Shown here: piece after piece, positions 15,680 to 23,422 of the stretch
How positions within the stretch are numbered: position 1 is the first letter of the stretch
Layout: each line of letters opens with the position of its first letter
From: Clostridia bacterium
Lineage (GTDB): Bacteria; Bacillota_A; Clostridia; Oscillospirales; CAG-272
Assembly (NCBI GenBank): GCA_017462125.1
Contig: JAFTRQ010000092.1
Coordinates: 1-31,396, forward strand
DNA length: 31,396 nucleotides
Direction of reading: 5' to 3'
Notes under the pieces: generated by a model
Database searches by the model: none
Told to the model about the DNA's origin: nothing
Seen by the model: only the letters and a program-made list of their open reading frames with translations
Position numbers and translations under genes: made by a program

Positions 15680-16546
15680 ATGTCAATGGGAAAGAACATT
15701 GCTCATTTCAGAAAAAGAAAAGGATATACACAAGAGGAATTAGGGCAACGGCTTGGCGTGACCAATCAGGCGGTATCAAAATGGGAGTCAGAAACCTCTA
15801 TGCCGGATGTAATGATGCTCCCTCGAATCGCAACTGTACTTGATGTTACCTTGGATGATTTGTTTGCTAAACAAACAGTACAACCATCACAGTCAGATTC
15901 TCATACTTTTAATATGGATGCTGTTCACGATTTTCCAAAAGCTACACAAGCTACTATAATTGACACCCTGTGCAATCAAACTAATTTAGTGAATTGTAAT
16001 TCATGGGATTTTCTGAAAGCAGAACAGAATCCTTCTACAAAAAAGTACGATAGAATAAAGCAGTTCTACACCGTATGCTGTTTATCTAACACCGCAGGAG
16101 CGGCATTTGTTTCCAATGCTCTTACCGTGATTGACTCCGATATAACGCCGATTGACATCGGTTCAATATTTGATAAACCGGAAGTCGCATCCGGTATAAA
16201 GAAACTATCGGATTCAAACGTTAGACGCGTGCTTGCTCATATCTGCAATCAATATTTTCAAAGTTCGGCACCGTTTGACTGCCAAGACCTTGAGTATTTT
16301 GCAATCGATATTAAGCCAAATGAATTATCACGTTCTATTGGAATTCCCACAGAGGATGTATTGGAAGCTTTAGAAAAATTAATATCTCTGCATATAGTAG
16401 ACTTGGAAACAAATTATGGCACACACTATCTGCTCCATAAAATCAAAGCGATCGAAGCAGCTGTAACTTTCCGATTAATTGAGAGACTCATTCATAATGA
16501 AGTTGGCTTCGGTTGCGGTGAATTTTTTGCACTGACACAATATTAA
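15680..16546 (+). CDS. XRE-family regulator with second winged-helix-like domain
   Basis: A 288-residue protein. Residues 1-66 form an XRE helix-turn-helix (MGKNIAHFRKRKGYTQEELG ... VTNQAVSKWESE ... MMLPRIATVLDVTLDDLF). The rest is unassigned, but about 225-265 (ELSRSIGIPTEDVLEALEKL, then ISLHIVDL) looks like a winged helix, so the protein may have two DNA-binding units. The ATG at 15680 follows AAGGAGGAG. Codon use is visibly AT-richer than in its neighbours, and repeats lie upstream, so recent transfer is possible. It ends near a bidirectional terminator. Ligand and targets unknown. Confidence 0.8.
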   Translation: MSMGKNIAHFRKRKGYTQEELGQRLGVTNQAVSKWESETSMPDVMMLPRIATVLDVTLDDLFAKQTVQPSQSDSHTFNMDAVHDFPKATQATIIDTLCNQTNLVNCNSWDFLKAEQNPSTKKYDRIKQFYTVCCLSNTAGAAFVSNALTVIDSDITPIDIGSIFDKPEVASGIKKLSDSNVRRVLAHICNQYFQSSAPFDCQDLEYFAIDIKPNELSRSIGIPTEDVLEALEKLISLHIVDLETNYGTHYLLHKIKAIEAAVTFRLIERLIHNEVGFGCGEFFALTQY

Positions 16547-16610
16547 GCTGACTCGAATGATTTTTCCCCGCCTCGCGCAGAGCTTCTTCGTTGCTTTCTG
16601 CATATGAAAA

Positions 16611-16632
16611 AGCCACCACGACCGTGGTGGCT
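16611..16632. terminator. Bidirectional terminator between convergent genes
   Basis: Stem AGCCACCAC (16611-16619) and GTGGTGGCT (16624-16632) has a four-base centre that can add one more pair. A-rich sequence lies on the left and T-rich on the right, so it can serve both the XRE gene (plus) and the cysteine desulfidase gene (minus). Confidence 0.85.
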
Positions 16633-16678
16633 AAATTTTTTACCGCTAATTTTGCAGGGTCTCGGTTGCCCTTTTATT

Positions 16679-17953
16679 TTAGCAATTCGTCATGATCTCA
16701 ATGATCTTCTTATCGGTCTCCTTCATACCCTCGTTTCCGAGCGCGGAGATATTTCTGATGGTATTCTCAACGCCCTTACTTACAAGACCGTCGCCGCCGT
16801 AGAACTGACAGCCGTTCTCGTGCATATCAAAGCCCATAATGCCTGCGTCCACCGCCATAGCGATCTTTGCCGCGCAGGATGCCTTTGCTCCGTCGCAAAC
16901 AATTCCCGAGGAGATTGCGAGAGCGTTGACAATGGTGTGGTTTATTGTGCGAAGATCTCCCGTGAGCAGATAGGCAATTCCCGCCCCTGCGCCGGCACCC
17001 GCGCTGACCGCTCCACAGTAAGCAGACAGGCGGCCAATACCGCTTTTCAGATGCAAAGTAACAAGATTAGAAAGAGTCAGAGCACGAAGCAGCTCCTCGT
17101 GACTCTTGCGGTAGTATTCCGCGTAAGCTATAACGGGAAGGCTCGCAGTCATTCCCTGATTTCCGCTTCCTGAATTGATAATAACCGGCAGATCGCATCC
17201 GCTCATTCTTGCGTCCGAGCCTGCCGCCGCGTATGCCTTGGCACGTGTGCGAACGTTTCCGTCGCGCATAAAAAGCAACTGACCTATACGAGCACCGTAA
17301 TTGTTATTCAATCCCTCTCTGGAAATTGCCATATTGTAGGATATCTGTCGCTCCAGAGTCTCTTTGACGTCTTCAAGATCGACAGCGTTGGCAAAATCGA
17401 AAATATCCGAAACGGTCAGCAGACTATGGTCAGGCTCGGCGGTCTCGTTTGCTTTATCTTTATTTTCAAAGCAGGAACGTTTACCGTTTTCGATGATCTC
17501 GGTAATATTCGTGTGCTCATCCTCGATGTGAACCGCGACAGAGCGATCCCCTCTGCTTGCGGTGATCACAAGGTCGAGAATATGCTCGCTCTCCAATGGA
17601 ACAACGGTGATCTCCAGACTCTTTATGCCGTCTGCTAACGCACTCTCCTGCTCTTTTGTGACCAAGGAAATGACCTCGAGTCCCGCATCTGCGTTTCCGT
17701 AAAGTGTACCGACTGCCGCCGCGGCTTCAAGCCCGCGCATACCGTTTGTATGAGGCACGATAACGCTCTTGACGTTTTTGATAATATTTCCACTTGCTTG
17801 GATATGTATCTTTTCGGGCATACATCCAAGTATTTTTCTTGCCTTTGCAGCACAAAAAGCCACCGCGATCGGCTCGGTGCATCCCATAGCGGGAACAAGC
17901 TCACGGCGAAGAATCTCAACGTATGTTTGGTATAAATTTGAAGACTTGTCCAT
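16679..17953 (-). CDS. cyuA: L-cysteine desulfidase (CyuA / UPF0597 family)
   Basis: A 424-residue member of the serine dehydratase alpha-like family. The N-terminal LVPAMGCTEPIAVA with Cys25 is its hallmark, and further cysteines occur in the C-terminal half (RLSAYCGAVSAGAGAG, SSGIVCDGAKASCAAK). In characterised relatives, conserved cysteines hold a [4Fe-4S] cluster and the enzyme degrades L-cysteine to pyruvate, ammonia and sulfide. INSGSGNQG is another family signature. It would be cytoplasmic and oxygen-sensitive, fitting an anaerobe. No CyuP-type transporter or CyuR regulator is adjacent. It has its own promoter, an AGAGG ribosome binding site, and a terminator. Activity on serine or another amino acid cannot be excluded. 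Confidence 0.87.
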   Translation of the reverse strand: MDKSSNLYQTYVEILRRELVPAMGCTEPIAVAFCAAKARKILGCMPEKIHIQASGNIIKNVKSVIVPHTNGMRGLEAAAAVGTLYGNADAGLEVISLVTKEQESALADGIKSLEITVVPLESEHILDLVITASRGDRSVAVHIEDEHTNITEIIENGKRSCFENKDKANETAEPDHSLLTVSDIFDFANAVDLEDVKETLERQISYNMAISREGLNNNYGARIGQLLFMRDGNVRTRAKAYAAAGSDARMSGCDLPVIINSGSGNQGMTASLPVIAYAEYYRKSHEELLRALTLSNLVTLHLKSGIGRLSAYCGAVSAGAGAGAGIAYLLTGDLRTINHTIVNALAISSGIVCDGAKASCAAKIAMAVDAGIMGFDMHENGCQFYGGDGLVSKGVENTIRNISALGNEGMKETDKKIIEIMTNC

Positions 17954-17982
17954 TTCAACCTCTGATCGTATGTTATATAACT

Positions 17983-18011
17983 ATTATACTAAAAAGAGCC
18001 ATAATTGTCAA
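17983..18011 (-). promoter_or_regulatory. Promoter of cyuA
   Basis: On the minus strand: TTGACA (18006-18011), 17-bp spacer, TATAAT (17983-17988), both perfect. Confidence 0.85.
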
Positions 18012-18030
18012 GGAATAAAATAACGGTTGA

Positions 18031-18059
18031 TTGACAAAATCAAGGTCAAATGATATAAT
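18031..18059 (+). promoter_or_regulatory. Promoter of the HExxH metallopeptidase gene
   Basis: TTGACA (18031-18036), 17-bp spacer, TATAAT (18054-18059), both perfect. It is back to back with the cyuA promoter, 20 bases apart. Confidence 0.85.
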
Positions 18060-18092
18060 AGCTTTATTGAACGGTATTGGAGGTGACGCAAA

Positions 18093-18950
18093 ATGTTACG
18101 TATAGTTGACACATATAGCGAGCTGACGTCGCTGTTTCAAAGCGGCTTTGACATTGACAAGTGGAAGAGATATCTGAACGATTGTTACGAGGGCGCGGCG
18201 GAGCTCTGTCTGAACGACTTGAAGGAGTGCATCGACGCGGGCATTTACGATTATGAACGGGATATTCTCCCGATCATCAACGCGGTGCCCTATTGTGATA
18301 AGCTTGACCTTCTACATAAATCCTTCACAGCTGCAACTCACGGGTTAAACGAAACAATAAAAAGATGCTTTGGGCGAGAGATCGATGCAGATATCGTGCT
18401 GTATCTCGGACTTTGCAACGGTGCGGGATGGGTGACGTCGGTAAACGGGCGCAAGTGTATCCTTCTGGGCATTGAAAAGATCGTTGAGCTAAATTGGTGC
18501 GACATTGATTCGATGCACGGACTTCTCTACCACGAGCTCGGCCACGTTTATCAATGGCAATACGGGATTTTGGAATGCGAGCCCCCAAGCACTCGTCAAG
18601 GGTTTATCCATCAGCTTTTCACGGAAGGAATCGCTATGTATTTTGAACAAGAGCTCGTTGGAGACTGCGACTTTTACCATCAGGATCGCGACGGTTGGAA
18701 GACTTGGTGCGATGAGCATTATGAGCGCATAAAAACCGATTTTTACAACGATCTTATATCTATGACGCAAAAGGATCAGCGCTTTTTCGGAGATTGGGCA
18801 GACTACCACGGCAAGGGAGACGTTGGCTACTATCTCGGCTGTCGGTTCGTGCGGCATCTTTTGAAGCACGATAGCTTTGACAATGTGATCGGTTATGATC
18901 TCGGACAGATCTGCTCTGCGTTTGAAAAGTGGTATCAGCAAATAATGTAA
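18093..18950 (+). CDS. Predicted zinc metallopeptidase (HExxH, gluzincin-like)
   Basis: A 285-residue soluble protein without a signal peptide. LLYHELGHVYQW contains HELGH (His147, Glu148, His151), and FTEGIAMYFEQ at 176-186 offers Glu178 as a third zinc ligand in the gluzincin arrangement. The length and the segments around the site recall the putative Zn-dependent proteases of the DUF2268/DUF5700 type, but I cannot assign the family with certainty. It would act in the cytoplasm; the substrate is unknown. The ATG is preceded by TTGGAGGTG at a normal distance. It is monocistronic between its own promoter and a bidirectional terminator. Confidence 0.8.
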   Translation: MLRIVDTYSELTSLFQSGFDIDKWKRYLNDCYEGAAELCLNDLKECIDAGIYDYERDILPIINAVPYCDKLDLLHKSFTAATHGLNETIKRCFGREIDADIVLYLGLCNGAGWVTSVNGRKCILLGIEKIVELNWCDIDSMHGLLYHELGHVYQWQYGILECEPPSTRQGFIHQLFTEGIAMYFEQELVGDCDFYHQDRDGWKTWCDEHYERIKTDFYNDLISMTQKDQRFFGDWADYHGKGDVGYYLGCRFVRHLLKHDSFDNVIGYDLGQICSAFEKWYQQIM

Positions 18951-18960
18951 TTGATAAAAA

Positions 18961-18993
18961 AATTAAAGCGGCGGGAACTCCGTCGCTTTAATT
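18961..18993. terminator. Bidirectional terminator
   Basis: Arms AATTAAAGCGGCGG (18961-18974) and CCGTCGCTTTAATT (18980-18993) pair over 14 positions with one G-U. A-rich before and T-rich after, it lies between the convergent metallopeptidase and ECF S component genes. Confidence 0.85.
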
Positions 18994-18994
18994 T

Positions 18995-19501
18995 TTATTT
19001 TAGAAATTTTAATACGTTTTGTTTATCCAAAAGCGTAATGAACAACATTCCGATTATAATTCCCGCAACACCTTGGATCGCATTGGCGGGAACGTTTACC
19101 AAGGAAGGCAACAATCCGTAAAAGAAGCCTTCGAAAAAAAGATATCCGACAACCATCACCATTTCCGCACCGATTCCGCCGACAAGCCTTGACACAAAGG
19201 AATTTACGCGCTTCGAAAGCAGTTTGAATATAAAATGCACCAATAAAGCCATACTTCCCTTTATAACGAAGGTGGCAGGAGCATAAAAGGCGTAACCCGA
19301 AAAGATATCCGCCAATGCCGAGCCTATAGCTGCCGCAAAAAAAGCATATACGGGTCCCAATGTCCAACCGCACAAAAGAACTATGCAGTCACCCAAATTT
19401 ATGTATCCTCCCAAGGGTGTCGGAAGCTTGATCATCATAGTCGCTACGCACACAAGCGTGGCAAACATTGAAGAAATAACGATTCTGTGAATCTTTTTCA
19501 T
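18995..19501 (-). CDS. ECF transporter S component
   Basis: A 168-residue integral membrane protein with about five to six hydrophobic segments. LPTPLGGYINLGDCIVLLCGW and the following GPVYAFFAAAIGSALADIFSG are typical of vitamin-binding S components of energy-coupling factor transporters. Substrate cannot be told from sequence alone; pyridoxine-, thiamine-precursor- or pantothenate-type relatives are possible. The shared A, A' and T subunits are not in the window, as is usual for group II systems. The ATG at 19499-19501 follows AGGATAAAAGA; an earlier in-frame start would lie in the upstream terminator. I see no riboswitch or separate promoter, so expression may rely on read-through from guaB. 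Confidence 0.85.
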   Translation of the reverse strand: MKKIHRIVISSMFATLVCVATMMIKLPTPLGGYINLGDCIVLLCGWTLGPVYAFFAAAIGSALADIFSGYAFYAPATFVIKGSMALLVHFIFKLLSKRVNSFVSRLVGGIGAEMVMVVGYLFFEGFFYGLLPSLVNVPANAIQGVAGIIIGMLFITLLDKQNVLKFLK

Positions 19502-19526
19502 TCTTTTATCCTGCTTATAAAACAAC

Positions 19527-19559
19527 ACGATTGGTATGGAAAAAAGCCATACCAATCGT
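19527..19559 (-). terminator. Terminator after guaB
   Basis: Perfect 13-bp stem ACGATTGGTATGG (19527-19539) and CCATACCAATCGT (19547-19559), followed on the minus strand by GTTGTTTTAT. It separates guaB from the S component gene. Confidence 0.8.
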
Positions 19560-19574
19560 TGTCAATAGTTATTA

Positions 19575-21077
19575 TTACTTAATTGCTGTCTTATCCTTCT
19601 GGATAACGTCATGTGCGCCACCCTCGACGATACTTGTCGCCGAAACGAGCGTGAGAGTTGCCTTCTCCTGAAGCTCGGGGATGGTCAAAGCGCCGCAGTT
19701 ACACATAGTGGACTTAACCTTTGCGAGAGTTATAGCTACGTTGTCCTTCAGGCTTCCCGCATAAGGAACGTAGGAGTCAACACCTTCCTCGAAGGAAAGC
19801 TTCTTGTCGCCGCCAAGGTCATATCTCTGCCAGTTTCTCGCACGGGCTGAGCCCTCGCCCCAATACTCCTTATAATAGGTGCCACCGATCATAACCTTAT
19901 TGGAGGGAGACTCATCAAAACGAGCGAAATATCTACCGAGCATAACGAAATCCGCACCCATAGCGAGAGCCAGAGTGATATGATGGTCGTAAACAATACC
20001 GCCGTCACTTGCAACGGGAACATAGATACCTGTCTCTTCAAAGTATCTGTCTCTTTCAGCACAAACCTCGATCAAAGCGGTTGCCTGTCCGCGGCCGATA
20101 CCCTTTGTCTCACGTGTGATACAGATAGAGCCACCGCCGATACCGACCTTGATAAAGTCAGCTCCGCAGTCAGCGAGGAAGCGGAAGCCTGCCGCGTCAA
20201 CTACGTTACCTGCACCGATCTTAACCGAGTCACCGTAATTATCGCGAACCCACTTGATGGTTCTTGCCTGCCACTCGGAAAATCCCTCGGAGGAGTCGAT
20301 ACAAACAACGTCAACACCTGCTTCAACAAGCGCGGGGATTCTCTCTGCGTAGTCTCTTGTGTTGATACCTGCGCCTACAACGTATCTCTTCTGTGCGTCG
20401 AGAAGCTCGTTGGGGTTCTGCTTGTGCTGATCGTAGTCCTTACGGAATACGAAGGAGCAGAGTCTCTGATCCTTGTCTATGATAGGAAGGCTGTTAAGCT
20501 TGTGATCCCAGATGATATCGTTAGCAACCTTCAGGGTAGTTCCCTCGGGAGCGGTGATAAGCTTATCAAAGGGAGTCATAAACGTAGATACCTTGGTCTC
20601 GGGATCCATACGGCTGACTCTGTAGTCACGTCCCGTAACGATACCTACAAGCTTGCCCTCAGCGGTTCCGTCCTCGGTGATAGCGATGGTGGAGTGACCG
20701 GTCGCTTCCTTGAGAGCAACACAATCAGCCATAGTAGCGTCGGGAGAAAGATTGGAATCGCTCTTAACGAAGCCTGCCTTGTGCTCCTTTACTCTCTTTA
20801 CCATAGCCGCCTGATCCTCGATGGACTGGGAGCCGTAGATAAAGGACACACCGCCCTCGGTTGCCAGAGCAACCGCAAGCTTGTCACCCGAAACAGACTG
20901 CATGATAGCCGATATCATAGGGATATTCATCTCAATCGCAGGCTTCTCGCCCTTTTTGAACTTAACAAGAGGGGTCTTCAAGCTTACGTTTGCGGGAATG
21001 CACTCGCTGGAGGAATATCCGGGGATAAGCAGATATTCGTTAAAGGTATGAGAGGGTTCATTGATAAACTTAGCCAT
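19575..21077 (-). CDS. guaB: IMP dehydrogenase
   Basis: A 500-residue IMPDH. The (beta/alpha)8 catalytic domain holds the active-site loop [13 protein letters not shown] with nucleophile Cys319, the phosphate-binding ASDGGI and the flap region [15 protein letters not shown] pair of CBS domains is inserted at about 105-220 ([13 protein letters not shown] ... [28 protein letters not shown]). It oxidises IMP to XMP with NAD+, the committed step to guanine nucleotides. It lies 44 bases downstream of glyA and is probably co-transcribed: serine hydroxymethyltransferase supplies glycine and one-carbon units for purines. The ribosome binding site is CGGAGAA. The flap differs from the usual bacterial form, as in a subgroup of 500-residue IMPDHs. 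Confidence 0.95.
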   Translation of the reverse strand: MAKFINEPSHTFNEYLLIPGYSSSECIPANVSLKTPLVKFKKGEKPAIEMNIPMISAIMQSVSGDKLAVALATEGGVSFIYGSQSIEDQAAMVKRVKEHKAGFVKSDSNLSPDATMADCVALKEATGHSTIAITEDGTAEGKLVGIVTGRDYRVSRMDPETKVSTFMTPFDKLITAPEGTTLKVANDIIWDHKLNSLPIIDKDQRLCSFVFRKDYDQHKQNPNELLDAQKRYVVGAGINTRDYAERIPALVEAGVDVVCIDSSEGFSEWQARTIKWVRDNYGDSVKIGAGNVVDAAGFRFLADCGADFIKVGIGGGSICITRETKGIGRGQATALIEVCAERDRYFEETGIYVPVASDGGIVYDHHITLALAMGADFVMLGRYFARFDESPSNKVMIGGTYYKEYWGEGSARARNWQRYDLGGDKKLSFEEGVDSYVPYAGSLKDNVAITLAKVKSTMCNCGALTIPELQEKATLTLVSATSIVEGGAHDVIQKDKTAIK

Positions 21078-21121
21078 TTTTCAAATTCTCCGTTTCTTAT
21101 GATTATGTATGTTAGTCAATA

Positions 21122-22360
21122 TTACTCGTAAATGGGGAATCTTGCACAGAGTGCTTCAACCTCGGATTTGATCTGATCCTTGTTGTTTTCAAAATCGGTG
21201 GCAACGAGCTTCATCCACTTAGCAATGAGGAGCATCTCGTCCTTACCGAAGCCACGGGAGGTAACAGCGGGAGTACCGACTCTGATACCGCTTGTAACGA
21301 AAGGCTTTTCGGGATCATTGGGGATCGCGTTCTTATTTACGGTGATGTTTACCTCGTCGAGACGGTGCTCCATCTCCTTACCGGTAACACCGAAGGGACG
21401 GAGGTCGATGAGCATCAAGTGGTTATCGGTATCGCCCGAAACGATGCTGAAGCCCTCAGCCTTGAGCGCGTCGCAAAGAACCTTTGCATTCTCTACGATG
21501 TTCTTCTGATATTCCTTGAACTCGGGGGTAAGGGCCTCGCCAAGCGCCACTGCCTTAGCAGCGATGATGTGCATAAGAGGGCCGCCCTGTGTACCGGGGA
21601 ATACAGCCTTATCGATCTGCTTTGCAAGCTCCTCACGGCAAAGGATCATACCGCCTCTGGGGCCGCGGAGAGTCTTATGAGTAGTAGTGGTAACGACGTC
21701 AGCGTAGGGCACGGGGCTGGGGTGAAGTCCTGCGGCAACGAGACCTGCGATGTGCGCCATATCTACCATAAAGTATGCACCGACTTCCTTACAAATATCA
21801 GCGATCCTTGCGAAATCAATGGTTCTCGAGTATGCGCTGGCACCTGCGATGATCATCTTGGGCTTGCACTCAAGAGCGGTTGCTCTGATTGCCTCGTAAT
21901 CAAGCTGCTCGGTGTCGTCGGACACACTGTAAGGAACGATATTGAAATACTTACCCGAAATATTGACGGGTGAGCCGTGAGACAGGTGGCCGCCGTGAGC
22001 AAGGTTCAGACCCATAACGGTATCACCGGGCTCAAGAAGTGCAAAAAATACCGCGAGATTTGCGGACGCGCCACTATGAGGCTGAACGTTTGCGTGCTCT
22101 GCACCAAAGAGCTTCTTTGCTCTTTCGCGTGCGATATCCTCAACGATATCAACGCACTGACATCCGCCGTAGTAACGTTTACCGGGAAATCCCTCGGCAT
22201 ACTTATTTGTAAGCACAGTACCTGCTGCCAGAAGCACAGCCTTGGAGACGATGTTTTCTGACGCGATCAACTCAATGTTGTGTCTCTGACGTGCAAGCTC
22301 AAGTGAGCAAGCGTCAAACACTTCTTTGTCGAAATTTTCAAGCTCATCAAAAAAATTCAT
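21122..22360 (-). CDS. glyA: Serine hydroxymethyltransferase
   Basis: A 412-residue fold-type I PLP enzyme. IELIASEN (29-36), [13 protein letters not shown], the nucleotide-like [19 protein letters not shown] with the PLP-ring Asp200, and [14 protein letters not shown] with Schiff-base Lys229 are all present. It converts serine and tetrahydrofolate to glycine and 5,10-methylene-tetrahydrofolate in the cytoplasm. Length is normal. It is the first gene of a likely glyA-guaB unit under a consensus promoter, with a leader of about 60 bases. The ribosome binding site is GAAAGGAATCAGG. Confidence 0.97.
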   Translation of the reverse strand: MNFFDELENFDKEVFDACSLELARQRHNIELIASENIVSKAVLLAAGTVLTNKYAEGFPGKRYYGGCQCVDIVEDIARERAKKLFGAEHANVQPHSGASANLAVFFALLEPGDTVMGLNLAHGGHLSHGSPVNISGKYFNIVPYSVSDDTEQLDYEAIRATALECKPKMIIAGASAYSRTIDFARIADICKEVGAYFMVDMAHIAGLVAAGLHPSPVPYADVVTTTTHKTLRGPRGGMILCREELAKQIDKAVFPGTQGGPLMHIIAAKAVALGEALTPEFKEYQKNIVENAKVLCDALKAEGFSIVSGDTDNHLMLIDLRPFGVTGKEMEHRLDEVNITVNKNAIPNDPEKPFVTSGIRVGTPAVTSRGFGKDEMLLIAKWMKLVATDFENNKDQIKSEVEALCARFPIYE

Positions 22361-22425
22361 TGTTTTTCCTGATTCCTTTCGTTATGGGTTCAATACATAA
22401 ACATTACCCGATTATATTAAATTTA

Positions 22426-22454
22426 ATTATACTATAAACGGCGCGTTTTGTCAA
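22426..22454 (-). promoter_or_regulatory. Promoter of glyA-guaB
   Basis: On the minus strand: TTGACA (22449-22454), 17-bp spacer, TATAAT (22426-22431). Seventeen bases around the -10 box (22424-22440) are identical to the GpsA-like gene promoter. Confidence 0.85.
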
Positions 22455-22628
22455 GCGATTTTTCCGAAAATTCGGTCGGCTCACAATTTTTGTCGCAATC
22501 TGCCGAAACGGCACCTGCAAAATCCCGCTCCTTCCGTTTTTCCGCCGAAAAGCCCCTTGTTCTGCATAAAAATGCGGGGGTTGAAATAGAATTTCAACAA
22601 GGCGGATTCGATATACACAGGAGGCTTT

Positions 22629-23366
22629 ATGAAAACGGGATTTCTGATCAAATTTATCTTATTTGTTCTTTTGAGCACAGCAGTACTTATAACGTTAGGC
22701 TTTATTTTACGCGCCTTTGATCCTGTCTCTTCCCCATCTGAGAATGCGACACCCACTTCAGCCCCCGCATATCTTACCGTAATCATCGATGCAGGTCACG
22801 GAGGCGAGGATGGCGGCGCGGTAAGCCTTGCGGGATTGGTTGAAAAGGACGTAAATCTGAGCATTGCGCACATTCTTCGTGACATGCTTCGCGCAAACGA
22901 CATCAACGTTGTAATGACACGTGAGGATGACAGGCTTCTATACGATAAAAACGTCGACTACAAAGGAAAGAAAAAGAAGCTTGATCTCGATGCAAGAATT
23001 GCGATTGCCGAAAGCACTCCAAATGCGATCCTCGTCAGCATTCACATGAACTCCTTCACGGTTTCCAAATATTCGGGTCTGCAGGTATGGTACTCTCCCA
23101 ACAACGCAGTTTCCTGCGAGCTTGCCGAGCTGATTCAAAACAACTGCCACGAGAAGCTTCAGCCAAGCAATTCCCGCAGCACGAAGGTTGCCAACAGCAC
23201 CATACGTCTGTTGAACGAAGCGACCTGCCCCGCGGTGCTGGTGGAGTGCGGATTCCTATCCAATCCCGAGGAGGCGGCAATGCTTGGAACACAGGAATAC
23301 CGACAAAAGATTGCTTTTCTGCTATTCTGCTCCATCACCGAATTTTTGGAGCAAAGCGGAGGATAA
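22629..23366 (+). CDS. N-acetylmuramoyl-L-alanine amidase (Amidase_3, CwlD/AmiC type)
   Basis: A 245-residue protein with an N-terminal membrane anchor or signal (about 5-28), a Ser/Thr/Pro linker (33-46) and an Amidase_3 domain. Zinc ligands are His57 (IDAGHGG), Glu72 (GLVEKDVNL) and His139 (SIHMNS); catalytic Glu206 lies in LVECGFLSN. It cleaves the bond between muramic acid and L-alanine in peptidoglycan on the outer face of the membrane. Single-domain membrane-anchored members in Clostridia include the sporulation enzyme CwlD, but a division role is equally possible. The start follows CAGGAGGC. The upstream 170 bases hold an inverted repeat TTGAAAT AGA ATTTCAA (22581-22597) but no clear sigma-A promoter. 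Confidence 0.92.
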   Translation: MKTGFLIKFILFVLLSTAVLITLGFILRAFDPVSSPSENATPTSAPAYLTVIIDAGHGGEDGGAVSLAGLVEKDVNLSIAHILRDMLRANDINVVMTREDDRLLYDKNVDYKGKKKKLDLDARIAIAESTPNAILVSIHMNSFTVSKYSGLQVWYSPNNAVSCELAELIQNNCHEKLQPSNSRSTKVANSTIRLLNEATCPAVLVECGFLSNPEEAAMLGTQEYRQKIAFLLFCSITEFLEQSGG

Positions 23367-23410
23367 AAAGGCTGACTCAAATGCTTTTTTCGCATTTGAG
23401 TCAGCCTTTT
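23366..23410. terminator. Bidirectional terminator after the amidase gene
   Basis: Perfect 19-bp arms (23366-23384 and 23392-23410) containing GGCTGACTCAAATGC, with a 7-base loop. The left arm begins with A's at the amidase stop codon and the right arm ends in T's, suiting both convergent genes. Confidence 0.9.
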
Positions 23411-23422
23411 TAGGTTTTGTGC

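Noticed and set aside
19980..21131. Long open frame (383 codons) opposite guaB
   Set aside because: It is the antisense shadow of a clear IMP dehydrogenase gene; the composition is typical of antisense translation.
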